Part shown: one piece after another, positions 35,617 through 44,020 of the stretch | Layout: each line of letters starts with the position of its first letter | Position numbering within the stretch: position 1 is the first letter of the stretch | From: Bacteroidota bacterium | GTDB lineage: Bacteria > Bacteroidota > Bacteroidia > Bacteroidales > VadinHA17 | Reading direction: 5' to 3' | Length of the DNA: 55,322 bases | NCBI GenBank assembly: GCA_016718875.1 | Contig: JADKBL010000032.1 | Location: forward strand, 1 to 55,322 | Notes under the pieces: generated by a model | The model's input: the letters and a program-made list of their open reading frames with translations, nothing else | Databases searched by the model: none | What the model was told of the DNA's origin: nothing | Made by a program: the position numbers and the translations under genes

Positions 35617-36582
35617 ATGAAGAGAAGGGATTTTATCAGGACAACTGCAATTGTAGCTCCTGCTATCAGCATGTTTCAGGCAGATCTATCCGGTATTGAA
35701 CGCAAAACTGCTCCCGGAAAGATTGAAAAAAGATCCCTGGGTCAGACAGGGGAGATGCTCTCGATGATTGGCTTCGGAGGCATCCTGGTTATGAATGCAA
35801 CAACTGAGGAGGCGGCAGAATCGGTTAAGCTTGCTATCGATTCAGGAATCAACTATTTTGATGTTGCTCCAACCTATGGAAATGCAGAAAGTATGCTTGG
35901 CCCTGCCCTTGAGCCATACAGGAAGAATGTATTTCTGGCTTGCAAGACTACTCAGAGGAGCAAAAACGAGGCACTGGCAGAACTTGAAAAATCACTTAAG
36001 AATCTGCGTACCGATCATTTCGATCTGTATCAGTTTCATGCTGTTACTACAATGGAGGATGTTGAGAAAATTTTTGCACCGGGTGGTGCAATGGAAGCTT
36101 TTCAGGAGGCAAAAAAAGCAGGCAAAATAAGATTCATTGGATTCTCAGCCCATTCAGTTGAAGCAGCTCTTGCTATGATGGACCGTTATGATTTTGATAC
36201 TATACTCTATCCCATAAATTTTGTCACATGGCATGCCGGTAATTTCGGAGCCCAGGTGCTCGAGAAGGCAAAACAGAAAAAAATGGGAATTCTTGCATTG
36301 AAAGCAATGGCAAAAGGTCCCTGGCCAAAAGATGCAGCTGATAAGGCGAAGTATCCGAAATGCTGGTATGAACCGCTTGTTACACCTGAAGATATCAGGA
36401 TGGGACTGCGTTTCACCTTGTCTCATCCAATAACGGCTGCACTTACTCCTGGTGATGTCGGTCTTTTTAAAATTGCCCTCAGTCAGACAGGTTCACTTAC
36501 ACCATTGAAAGAAAAGGAAGTGCAGGAGATTAAGACAAAAGGTCTGGCAGAAAATCCCTTGTTTATGTATCCGAGAGCGTAG
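35617..36582 (+). CDS. aldo/keto reductase with Tat-like signal
   Basis: 321 residues. The start MKRRDFIRTTAIVAPAISMF resembles a twin-arginine signal (RR-D-F-I), so export is possible. The AKR barrel begins at KRSLGQTGEMLSMIGFGG. The catalytic tetrad can be placed as Asp and Tyr in YFDVAPTYGNAE, Lys in FLACKTTQR and His in YQFHAVTTMEDV. The C-terminal cofactor loop is shorter than in classical NADPH AKRs, as in many Bacteroidota members. It is divergent from the lipidated FAD oxidoreductase; the pair could act on the same periplasmic carbonyl or sugar. Confidence 0.85.
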   Translation: MKRRDFIRTTAIVAPAISMFQADLSGIERKTAPGKIEKRSLGQTGEMLSMIGFGGILVMNATTEEAAESVKLAIDSGINYFDVAPTYGNAESMLGPALEPYRKNVFLACKTTQRSKNEALAELEKSLKNLRTDHFDLYQFHAVTTMEDVEKIFAPGGAMEAFQEAKKAGKIRFIGFSAHSVEAALAMMDRYDFDTILYPINFVTWHAGNFGAQVLEKAKQKKMGILALKAMAKGPWPKDAADKAKYPKCWYEPLVTPEDIRMGLRFTLSHPITAALTPGDVGLFKIALSQTGSLTPLKEKEVQEIKTKGLAENPLFMYPRA

Positions 36583-36589
36583 GTGATAT

Positions 36590-36672
36590 TGTTGCTGGGT
36601 TATGGGTTCCGGGTACCGGGGTAATGTTGGTTGGGTATAATCCCTACAGCCTTTAGCCTTCCGCCCTCCGCC
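36590..36672. repeat. two period-7 arrays between convergent genes
   Basis: First array: GGGTTAT, GGGTTCC, GGGTACC, GGGGTAA-type units (36597-36625). Second array: GCCTTTA, GCCTTCC, GCCCTCC, GCCTTA (36650-36675), which runs into the stop codon of the minus-strand lipoprotein gene. Confidence 0.7.
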
Positions 36673-37092
36673 TTATTTCACATACTTCCTGGTTAGATCC
36701 ACCAGCCGGTCATACACATAATAACATGGTTCTTCGCACATGGTTTCTGTGTATTTCACCCTTGGGGTTGTTGAACTAACTACAGTATATGATTTATTAT
36801 TTATGAAGTAGGTAGCAGTTATGGTATACAACCGGTTTAATGATACTCTTTTCTCATACTTGGTTGAATGGTAAACTCTTATTGAATCATAAACAATATT
36901 ATCTTCAATTCTGCCTTCAAATACTTTAATATATATTCCTTCCACATTAGAATCATCGAGTTCAGCTGTGATTATGGCCATATCAGGTTCTTCGGATACA
37001 CAACTTTCACAGTCAGTGTAATTTTTGCTGTCTTCACAGGAGAAGAGAAGGACAAGTACCAGAAGAAAAGTATATTTTCGGATGTCTGTCAT
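36673..37092 (-). CDS. small hypothetical lipoprotein
   Basis: 139 residues. Lipobox VLLFSC gives lipidated Cys19. The mature region starts with a Cys pair (DCESCVSEEP) and has a second pair near the end (MCEEPC), so disulfides or metal binding are possible. The rest is beta-rich. I do not recognise the family. It lies 4 bp after the ankyrin-barrel gene, which implies co-transcription and perhaps a shared envelope location. Confidence 0.6.
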   Translation of the reverse strand: MTDIRKYTFLLVLVLLFSCEDSKNYTDCESCVSEEPDMAIITAELDDSNVEGIYIKVFEGRIEDNIVYDSIRVYHSTKYEKRVSLNRLYTITATYFINNKSYTVVSSTTPRVKYTETMCEEPCYYVYDRLVDLTRKYVK

Positions 37093-37096
37093 GATT

Positions 37097-38563
37097 TTAG
37101 TTCCATTTTATTTTCTTTGGCCTGATCCGTATATTATCGAAATAGTAGTTGTACGATAGCCCCACCCTGAACCATATCGGACCAATTTTATAATAATCAG
37201 GATAATTGATAAATTCAGCACCTGCAAAGACTGATAAAGGATTTTTTGTCCATTTAAAAGCCATCGCTGGTATTATTTTGAGTTTATTATCAGGATATAT
37301 CATTGTTCCCCTGAATTTGTTACCAAAGGTATAAGCCGCCGACAGAGAAGTTGTAAACACTGTGTTCCACCTGTTTATGCCGTTTGTCAGTTTAAATTCC
37401 TTAAAAAGTCCTGTATAGATCATAGCACCTTTATCATAATACTGAAAGTAATTTTCTTCAGACTCTTCCCTGAGTATCCTGGTGTACCACAATTTCATAT
37501 CCATCCCTAAGGTAAATCCGGCATTATAATAGGGTTCCTTAAATGAAAGGTTAAAACCTGAATAATAATCATGTGGAGTAAACCTTCCATTCACAGATAA
37601 TATTGCCTGGTCAAATGAGTGTTTTGTCCTTCCCGGGATATTATTGGCTTTTAATATCTCATCAATATCTTTTCTGCCATATTTGAATGCTACCTTATAT
37701 GGATTATATCCAGAATTTTCAGCATCGTTCCACCTGTTACTTTTCTTCAGGAGGTAGTTTAAAGCATTGGTTTGTCCATATGCAATAGCCAGTGTAAGAG
37801 CATTATGATTGTAATTGTTCCTGGTAAAAATGTCAACTTTGAATTTGCTTAGTAATTCCATGATCAGAGTATCTCCCAATGAGGCTGCCAGTAAGAAAGG
37901 TGTATCTCCATCGTTATCTCTTGCCTCCATATTTGCATTGTTCTGAATAAGCAAGTCGGCAATGTCAGGATAGCCTGCCCATATTGCAGTGTGAAGTGCA
38001 GTAAAGCCGTCATCCCGTTTCGCATCTGTTGCAGCATCATAATAAAGAAGCAGATCGGCCATCTCAGTGTACCCGTATAAAGCAGCATAATGAAGGGGAG
38101 ATGCACCTAAGTTATCTGCAAAATCTACTTCAGCACCTGCCCTCAGGAGCGCTTCTGCAATTATATTATAATTGTTTTTGACGGCAATCATGAGGGCTGT
38201 TTCCCAGCGTGTTGTAAATTCATCCAGCCTCGGGGAATGTTTTAGAAGTGTCTTTACTGCCTCCGGCTTGTTGTTCGATACCGCAAAAATGAGAGGAGTC
38301 ACACCTTCTTCGGTATAAGAATTAATGTTGGCACCTTTTTTAATAAGCCTTTCAATTTCTGAAATAAGTCCTTTTGAGGAAGCAATCATAAGATTATATT
38401 CTTTGGCAGCGGCAAATATTTCGGGTAAATAATCACTGGTATCCGAAGCTGCTATACTGCTGGCAGAGGCTTTATTGTAAGCCTGTGAAAAGCTTTTAAA
38501 AGGGATAATAAGCAGTATTAAAAAAATACCGGCTGAAAAGATTGATATTCCTTTATAAGACAT
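37097..38563 (-). CDS. ankyrin-repeat protein fused to an outer-membrane barrel-like domain
   Basis: 488 residues with a signal peptide (FLILLIIPFKSFSQA). Seven to eight ankyrin repeats occupy about residues 50-310 (EGVTPLIFAVSNNKPEAVKT, GASPLHYAALYGYTEMADLL, DGFTALHTAIWAGYPDIADL, DGDTPFLLAASLGDTLIMEL). From about 320 onward strands alternate with aromatic residues (YNAGFTLGMDMKLWY, WNTVFTTSLSAAYTFG, WFRVGLSYNYYFDNIRI), as in an outer-membrane barrel. A periplasmic ankyrin domain joined to a barrel is an unusual architecture. A TAACTTTG -7 match at 38569-38576 sits so close to the ATG that the message may be leaderless. Confidence 0.75.
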   Translation of the reverse strand: MSYKGISIFSAGIFLILLIIPFKSFSQAYNKASASSIAASDTSDYLPEIFAAAKEYNLMIASSKGLISEIERLIKKGANINSYTEEGVTPLIFAVSNNKPEAVKTLLKHSPRLDEFTTRWETALMIAVKNNYNIIAEALLRAGAEVDFADNLGASPLHYAALYGYTEMADLLLYYDAATDAKRDDGFTALHTAIWAGYPDIADLLIQNNANMEARDNDGDTPFLLAASLGDTLIMELLSKFKVDIFTRNNYNHNALTLAIAYGQTNALNYLLKKSNRWNDAENSGYNPYKVAFKYGRKDIDEILKANNIPGRTKHSFDQAILSVNGRFTPHDYYSGFNLSFKEPYYNAGFTLGMDMKLWYTRILREESEENYFQYYDKGAMIYTGLFKEFKLTNGINRWNTVFTTSLSAAYTFGNKFRGTMIYPDNKLKIIPAMAFKWTKNPLSVFAGAEFINYPDYYKIGPIWFRVGLSYNYYFDNIRIRPKKIKWN

Positions 38564-38669
38564 ACCAGCAAAGTTAATTTTTTGTTGATTTTTTTTTCAC
38601 TGTTTTAATATTTCATGAAGTTTTTTTTAATGTTTTTATTAACTCTTGTTTTGCAATATTTTTAAACTG

Positions 38670-38702
38670 TTGTGAATACGAGAAAAATAGTTCTTATTTT
38701 TG
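38670..38702 (+). promoter_or_regulatory. promoter of the serine-hydrolase gene
   Basis: TTGTG (38670-38674), 20-base spacer, TATTTTTG (38695-38702). The -7 box is an exact TAnnTTTG match. The predicted start near 38709 leaves a leader of only about 15 bases before the TTG start codon at 38725. Confidence 0.6.
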
Positions 38703-38724
38703 CATCAAATTTTATATTTGACTT

Positions 38725-40038
38725 TTGTCGCGGAACAGGAAAATATTGATACTTGTATTACTGGCTTCCCTTATAAGCTTTAATCCGGGTGCTATGGAGA
38801 CAAGTGTAGTTGTTGAAGATAAACTTGTACCTGAAAATGTAAGACTTACAAACTCCAGTTCCTCGGGAAGTGAGTTTGCTCCTGTTGAAAAAACCGTCAA
38901 CTCTTTCCTGCGGAATTGGTCTATTGCCGGTGCTTCGGTTGCTATAGCAAGGGAAGGGAAGCTGATCTATTCCAGGGGGTTTGGATATGCCGATACTGCT
39001 CAAGGCATTGCAACTCAGCCATATCATAAATTCAGGGTTGCTAGTATTTCTAAGCTTGTTACAGCTGTGGCAATAATGAAGCTGAGAGAAGAGGGCCGTT
39101 TATCTCTGGACGATAAGGTATTCGGTACCGACGGTATACTTAATGATCCCTATTTCAGCGAACCCCGCGATAAGAGGGTTTATGGTATTACAGTGGGACA
39201 TCTCCTGAGTCATGAAGGTGGTTGGTCGCAAAGAAATGGTGATCAGATGTTTATGCCTGTTATGGTCGCTGAAAAAATGGGAGTCACTCCTCCGGCTGAT
39301 ACTAAAACAATTGTAAGATTTGCTCTAAACAAGCGGCTTCATTTCACTCCGGGAACAGGTCGTGCATATTCAAATCTGGGATACAGCATCCTCGGACTTG
39401 TAATCGAAAAGGTTACGGGACAAGCATACGAGGAATATTGCAAAAAATCAGTGTTTGAGCCTCTTGGGATTTATGATATGTCAATAGCAGGTAATCTTCC
39501 AAAAGAAAAGACACCTTTTGAGGTTACATACTATGAACCTTCAGATATAGTGCTTAAACCTTCAATTTATGGAACAGGGGAGATGGTTACGCCCAGTTAT
39601 GGAGGCAATGATATCCGCGCATTGGGAGGTGCAGGAGCCTGGCTTGCAACTGCCCCTGATCTTATGCGTCTTATGCTTGCAATTGATGGATTTCATACCC
39701 GTCCAGATATCCTCAACAGCGAAAGCATTCATATTATGACCGATAACGACAATGGCTATGCTCCTGTAGGATGGAAAACCACAATTTACAACGGAACATG
39801 GTGGAGAACCGGATCCTTTCCCGGCAGCGCAGGTATGATGAAGAGACAATCGGATGGCATCGCCTGGGTGGTTCTGTTTAATTCCAGCGCATGGAACGGT
39901 CCGGAGATATATTCCTATATGAACAATATGATGTACAGGGTAGTATCACAAATAAAAGAGTGGCCTGAATATGATCTTTTCAGCTACTCGCTTCCTGTTC
40001 CACTGAACATATCTTCCAACGAAACACTCGACTGGTAA
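38725..40038 (+). CDS. serine hydrolase of the beta-lactamase class C / esterase family
   Basis: 437 residues from a TTG. An in-frame TGA two codons upstream excludes an earlier start, and the signal peptide (RKILILVLLASLISFNPGA) needs this one. The active-site SxxK is S107-x-x-K110 in FRVASISKLVTAV. The second motif Y-x-N is in RAYSNLGYSILGLVIEKVTG, and LLSHEGGWSQRNGD is a typical loop. The C-terminal region NGTWWRTGSFPGSAG holds the third-motif equivalent (HxG-like position is TGS). Such proteins hydrolyse esters, D-amino peptides or peptidoglycan fragments; true beta-lactamase activity is not implied. One base separates its stop from the yedK start. Confidence 0.85.
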   Translation: MSRNRKILILVLLASLISFNPGAMETSVVVEDKLVPENVRLTNSSSSGSEFAPVEKTVNSFLRNWSIAGASVAIAREGKLIYSRGFGYADTAQGIATQPYHKFRVASISKLVTAVAIMKLREEGRLSLDDKVFGTDGILNDPYFSEPRDKRVYGITVGHLLSHEGGWSQRNGDQMFMPVMVAEKMGVTPPADTKTIVRFALNKRLHFTPGTGRAYSNLGYSILGLVIEKVTGQAYEEYCKKSVFEPLGIYDMSIAGNLPKEKTPFEVTYYEPSDIVLKPSIYGTGEMVTPSYGGNDIRALGGAGAWLATAPDLMRLMLAIDGFHTRPDILNSESIHIMTDNDNGYAPVGWKTTIYNGTWWRTGSFPGSAGMMKRQSDGIAWVVLFNSSAWNGPEIYSYMNNMMYRVVSQIKEWPEYDLFSYSLPVPLNISSNETLDW

Positions 40039-40039
40039 A

Positions 40040-40763
40040 ATGTGTTTTACCGTTAATGTCAACCTAATCAGAGGAGCTCGAAAACAGATACGGAGCTGAT
40101 TTGATCGACTCCGATAAATATCGTCCAAGTTACTATTATCATGCATATCCCTTGCCTGAATTGCCAGTAATCTGTTCTGGTTATCCGGGAAAAATAAAGC
40201 TTCTAAAGTGGGGGCTCATACCTTCCTGGACAAGGAGCATTGATGCTGCAAATGAAATTCGTCTCAAAACATTCAATGCCAGATCTGAAAGCATAGATAC
40301 AAAACCTTCCTTTTCATCATCACTCAAATCGAAACGATGCATAATACCGGTGAGGGGATTTTATGAGTGGCAGCATGCGGGAAAGGATAAACTGCCATGG
40401 TACATTTTCAGGGTTGACGGTGATATTATGTCCCTTGCAGGTCTTTATGATGAATGGATTGAAAGTAATACAGGAGAGCAATATTCAACCTTCACGATCA
40501 TAACTACAGAGGCAAATATTCTTATGTCGGAGATTCACAATTCAAAGAAAAGAATGCCAGCATTGCTTGATAAGGATTCTGAATCAGCATGGCTTAATGT
40601 CTCGCTTGATTCAGCAGATGTTAAAAAATTGCTTAAACCTGCATCTGATGATATTCTTAAAGCACATACAATAAGTCCTCTTGTAAACAGCCGTACTGCC
40701 GACAGGAATACTCCTGATGTTATCAAACCTTATAACTATAATCAGCAACAGCTTCTTTTTTGA
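40040..40763 (+). CDS. yedK: HMCES/YedK-type DNA-protein crosslink (SRAP) protein, frameshifted near 40070-40074
   Basis: SRAP proteins covalently shield abasic sites in single-stranded DNA through their N-terminal Cys. ATG 40040 encodes MCFTVNVNLIR with the required Cys2, but that frame ends at a TGA 19 codons on. The next frame reads ELENRYGADLIDSDKYRPSY and continues to 40763. Removing one base, or adding two, joins them into 240-242 residues. Other family residues are present: NARSES, the Glu of FYEWQH and His of EIHNSKKRMPALL. A start at the TTG at 40101 would lack Cys2 and is rejected. A period-9 repeat follows the stop. Confidence 0.85.
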
Positions 40764-40808
40764 GGCTTTAAAGGCTTTAGAGGCTATAAAGGCTGTAGAG
40801 GCTTTAAA
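40763..40808. repeat. period-9 array (RAGGCTNTA)
   Basis: GAGGCTTTA, AAGGCTTTA, GAGGCTATA, AAGGCTGTA, GAGGCTTTA in exact 9-bp phase directly after the yedK stop. It lies between convergent genes. Confidence 0.75.
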
Positions 40809-40870
40809 TTATGATTGCTTCAGATGATTCAGCAGACTATCAATTAATTTATTCATCAGTAAGTTCGAAC

Positions 40871-41086
40871 TTACTTGGTGAACTCATCAATGACCGGTGC
40901 AGCTTTATTCAGGTCAGATTCTGCTATATACAGGTCAACAACAGCAGGTACGTTTCCCATGTAGGCTAGTGAAGAGTCATTTTTTATCAGTGATTCAATT
41001 CCACCCTCCTCAAGCCTCGATTTCAGAAGCATTGCTGATGACTCAGTGCCAACAAATACTTTTATCAATCTGTTCGATTGCTTCAT
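40871..41086 (-). CDS. DUF2007 (putative signal-transducing) protein
   Basis: 71 residues, the usual domain size. The pattern LIKVFVGTESSAMLLKSRLE, then GIESLIKNDSS, then VDLYIAESDLNKAAPVIDEF matches DUF2007, a small alpha/beta fold related to ACT-like regulators. It is cytoplasmic with no signal. The gene sits 20 bp downstream of the 41107 membrane-protein gene on the same strand. The function is unknown. Confidence 0.8.
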   Translation of the reverse strand: MKQSNRLIKVFVGTESSAMLLKSRLEEGGIESLIKNDSSLAYMGNVPAVVDLYIAESDLNKAAPVIDEFTK

Positions 41087-41106
41087 GATTAAAAGTTTTT
41101 ACGAAA

Positions 41107-41538
41107 TTATTTTATTCTCTCAAACATCTCTTTGACTTTTTTCAGATCCTCAGATTTCAGAGTATTCAGATCAATGACCCGTACTTTTTCCGTCAGTTTT
41201 AGCTCAATTTCAAAAAGCCTGACTATAACAGATTGAATATCACTGAATTTAATTGTTTCTGTTTTTTTTGTATCAGGAAGCAGCAACCTGATCTCAGTTT
41301 CATCCCATTCAATATAGTATTTCCTGTTGTTCAGATTTATTAAGCCCCATACAATGAAAATACCGCCCTGTATAATCATGAAGATGGCATTCACTATTCC
41401 TTTTGAACCTTCATTGGCAGTTTCAACGCTAATATTTTTTATGAGGAAAATACCTCCAAGGACAGCATTAGTCACAGCTATAATCAGTAATGTCCATGTT
41501 AAAAATGATGATATTCTTATTACCCTGATTCTTTCCAT
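41107..41538 (-). CDS. small membrane protein with PH-like cytoplasmic domain, unknown
   Basis: 143 residues. Two membrane segments (FLTWTLLIIAVTNAVLGGIFL and IFMIIQGGIFIVWGLINL) are followed by a soluble part YYIEWDETEIRLLLPDTKKT then IKFSDIQSVIVRLFEIEL. The strand-turn pattern with W-x-D-x-x-x-I-x-L and a later I-x-x-x-DIQ-x-V is common in PH-like 'bPH' domains of small membrane proteins. I cannot name a family with confidence. It probably shares a transcript with the DUF2007 gene. Confidence 0.6.
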   Translation of the reverse strand: MERIRVIRISSFLTWTLLIIAVTNAVLGGIFLIKNISVETANEGSKGIVNAIFMIIQGGIFIVWGLINLNNRKYYIEWDETEIRLLLPDTKKTETIKFSDIQSVIVRLFEIELKLTEKVRVIDLNTLKSEDLKKVKEMFERIK

Positions 41539-41629
41539 TTATTTCTGCTTAAGTAAATCAAAGTCTGTTACAGAATTGAACAGGTAGTTAAGTTAACTAT
41601 TTTTTTTGGAAAACACAAAAGGTCAACTT

Positions 41630-41668
41630 GCCTGTCGCCTGTAGCCTGTCGCCTGTAGCCTGTAGCCT
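41630..41668. repeat. period-7 array (CCTGTMG)
   Basis: Five CCTGTCG/CCTGTAG units in strict 7-bp phase, ending 12 bp before the stop of the TonB-like gene. Confidence 0.75.
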
Positions 41669-41679
41669 TCTTTTACATA

Positions 41680-42426
41680 TTACTGAGCTACAAACTGATA
41701 AGAGAGAGTACCTGTCTGTGTTTTTGGTGCCTTTAAATCGGAATTAAACCTCGTAATAAGAGCGGCTTTAACTGCTGCTTCAATCAGGCATTGGTCTGAT
41801 GTGGTGCTTTCGCTGGCTATAACCAGTGTTTTTTCAACTATACCTTTCTGACTGACTTCAATTCGGAGAGCTACTTTTCCGGAACCCTCGCATTTATAGA
41901 TTGGTATTGGAAGATATGTATGATTCCTGCCTTCAAGTTCGTAATATATGCGTGTCGGGCCCTTATAATTAGCAGCCATTTCCTGTGATTCGGTAGCCTT
42001 ATCCTGATCATCCTTCACTTTCGATTCATCCTTGAATGCGAGATTTTCATCGGGTTTGTCTGCCTGCTTTTTCTGTTCATCTATATAGTTATTCTCGCTG
42101 AGCTTGCCGCTTTTGATGAGTTCCTCCTTTACCATGTCGATATAATCATCGCGGTTTACCCTGGGGTCAGCCTTATTTGCAAGATTTCTGGCAATATTAA
42201 GCATCTCCTCGTCACCCTGAAGTATCTTTTCAATTGAGGTGACAGGTATTTCTTTCAGTTGCTCATCCTCTTTTGTCTTTTCTTCTGCAAGGAATTCAAT
42301 TTCAAACATATCCCTCGACTGGACTTTCAGAGACCTTAACTGAAAGGACATAATAATGATAGCGACAATAAGGTGAAATATTACTGTCCCGAGAATTCCT
42401 ACAAGTTTGCCTTCGTAATTCTTCAT
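41680..42426 (-). CDS. TonB-like energy-transducer protein
   Basis: 248 residues. One N-terminal membrane segment (GTVIFHLIVAIIIMSFQL) precedes a long charged periplasmic linker rich in E, K and D (about 45-160). A C-terminal TonB-like domain follows, with GSGKVALRIEVSQKGIVEKT and AAVKAALITRFNSD. TonB proteins couple the inner-membrane proton-motive force to outer-membrane receptors. This one lacks the usual Pro-rich linker, and its partner ExbBD genes are not adjacent. A TAATTTTG -7 match at 42434-42441 suggests a very short or absent leader. Confidence 0.7.
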   Translation of the reverse strand: MKNYEGKLVGILGTVIFHLIVAIIIMSFQLRSLKVQSRDMFEIEFLAEEKTKEDEQLKEIPVTSIEKILQGDEEMLNIARNLANKADPRVNRDDYIDMVKEELIKSGKLSENNYIDEQKKQADKPDENLAFKDESKVKDDQDKATESQEMAANYKGPTRIYYELEGRNHTYLPIPIYKCEGSGKVALRIEVSQKGIVEKTLVIASESTTSDQCLIEAAVKAALITRFNSDLKAPKTQTGTLSYQFVAQ

Positions 42427-42540
42427 GCCTCGCCAAAATTATAAATTATTACATTTGCCAGACTTATCTGCTGCTTTATTATTATGTACTTTGACAGGCA
42501 GAAGAAAATGTAACTGAACAGGGAAAATCAATTTTATCAA

Positions 42541-43119
42541 ATGAAAAAAGAGCTGGTACTTGAAATTATACAGGGTAGATGGAGCCCTTATGCCTTCTCA
42601 CAGCAGCCTGTAAAAGAGTTCAAAATTAAGGCCATGTTTGAGGCCGCAGGTCATGCACCTTCATGTTTCAATGAACAGCCATGGATGTTTGTTTATACGA
42701 CTTGTGAAGACGAAGCAGTTTTTAACGATTACCTTGGCTTTCTTGCAGATTCAAACCAGATATGGGCAAAAAATTCATGGGCATTGATTATCACTCTTGC
42801 CAGGACAAAATTCATGCATAACGGCAAGCCAAACAGGTTTGCTCTTTACGATACTGGTATGGCAGTAGCCAACCTGAGCCTTCAGGCAATGGCATTTGAT
42901 ATTTATATTCACCAGATGGGTGGTTTCTCGGTTGAAAAAGTCCGGGAATACTTCAGGCTTGGCGATGATGTTGAACCTGTTTCTGTTATGGCAGCAGGAT
43001 TTCTTGGTGATGGTCGTGAATTATCTCCCGAAATTCTCAGGAAGGATGAATACCGACGTCCTCGTAAATCTGTAAATGATTATACTTTTAAGGACAAACT
43101 CTATAATCCTGCTTTTTAG
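42541..43119 (+). CDS. nitroreductase-family flavoprotein
   Basis: 192 residues, typical for the FMN-binding nitroreductase fold, which reduces quinones, nitro compounds or enones with NAD(P)H as a dimer. Visible blocks are RWSPYAFSQQPVKE at the N-terminus (FMN phosphate contact), EAAGHAPSCFNEQPWMFVY, YDTGMAVANLSLQAMAFDI and HQMGGFSVEKVREYF. There is no signal peptide. It is divergent from the TonB-like gene and convergent with the gene at 43141, whose stop is 21 bp away. Confidence 0.88.
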   Translation: MKKELVLEIIQGRWSPYAFSQQPVKEFKIKAMFEAAGHAPSCFNEQPWMFVYTTCEDEAVFNDYLGFLADSNQIWAKNSWALIITLARTKFMHNGKPNRFALYDTGMAVANLSLQAMAFDIYIHQMGGFSVEKVREYFRLGDDVEPVSVMAAGFLGDGRELSPEILRKDEYRRPRKSVNDYTFKDKLYNPAF

Positions 43120-43140
43120 CTTACGCCTCAAGCCTACAAG

Positions 43141-43833
43141 TTACTTATTCTCCGCATTTTTCACCTTTTTCCTCACCTTGGGTTCAACAGGTCTGTTGAA
43201 TTTCTGATTCTTGAACAGCCCGTTCTTTACACCCTTGATGAACTTCGACCATGCCCATGGATTCATCAGGTTGTTTACAGGGAACTGGTTCTTTGTAGCA
43301 TGTGCATTGAAATCCTGTTGTACAACATAATTGTAACCAGCTTCCGGTGAGATTTTTAAACCTATTTCATTCTGAAGCGCAACATAAATCGATGCCAGGT
43401 TTTCATTCATGTTTTCAATTATAGGATCTACCGGCTTATCCTGTGTTATATCCCTGATGAACTCACTGTAAGTTCTCCATGGAAGAATATTAACTCCGGT
43501 TATTTTTACAGTATCAAATTCAAGCCTAATATCAACATTGGCATACTGTCCTCCGTAATCTTGAGGTATGATTGTGTGGTATCTTTTATAGCCAAGAGCC
43601 CTGAAGAATACGGTATCACCCGGTGTGCTTGTTATTGAATAAATCCCGGACCCTTCACTTACCGTTCCTTTTTTTAGTTTTTTTGAGATAATTGCAGCAC
43701 CGGAAACAAGTCTGTTGGCTTCATCTGAAATAATTCCGCTCACCTGTATATACCGGTCGCTGTATGTAACCTGCCCGTTCAGGGCATTGATAGTCAGCAT
43801 CAGCAGAATTATGGTATATAGCGCTTTATTCAA
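43141..43833 (-). CDS. exported protein with carboxypeptidase-regulatory-like (CarboxypepD_reg) domain
   Basis: 230 residues with a signal peptide (LYTIILLMLTINALNGQ). Residues about 25-110 form the regulatory-like sandwich: QVSGIISDEANRLVSGAAII, then KGTVSEGSGIYSITSTPGDT, then GYKRYHTIIP. The remaining half has helical character and ends in a strongly basic tail (PVEPKVRKKVKNAENK). It is not a TonB receptor because no plug or barrel follows. Such short proteins are common, uncharacterised Bacteroidota envelope proteins. Confidence 0.75.
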   Translation of the reverse strand: MNKALYTIILLMLTINALNGQVTYSDRYIQVSGIISDEANRLVSGAAIISKKLKKGTVSEGSGIYSITSTPGDTVFFRALGYKRYHTIIPQDYGGQYANVDIRLEFDTVKITGVNILPWRTYSEFIRDITQDKPVDPIIENMNENLASIYVALQNEIGLKISPEAGYNYVVQQDFNAHATKNQFPVNNLMNPWAWSKFIKGVKNGLFKNQKFNRPVEPKVRKKVKNAENK

Positions 43834-44020
43834 TCAGATGTATGTTAACTTCTTTGCCGTTTTTTTCGGATACAAAATAAACATTATTGTGTGTAATGGT
43901 AAAACATTTAACTTTATTTTAACAGCCTCCGTTTGTTCCTTAAAAAATGTCAAACAGAAATTTTGCTGAGGATAATATAATTCAATTGGTTAACTTTAGA
44001 TTGTTGTTTAGACCCTGTTT

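Noticed and set aside
40101..40763. yedK starting at a TTG at 40101
   Set aside because: This start would lose the catalytic Cys2, which is present in the frame beginning at 40040.
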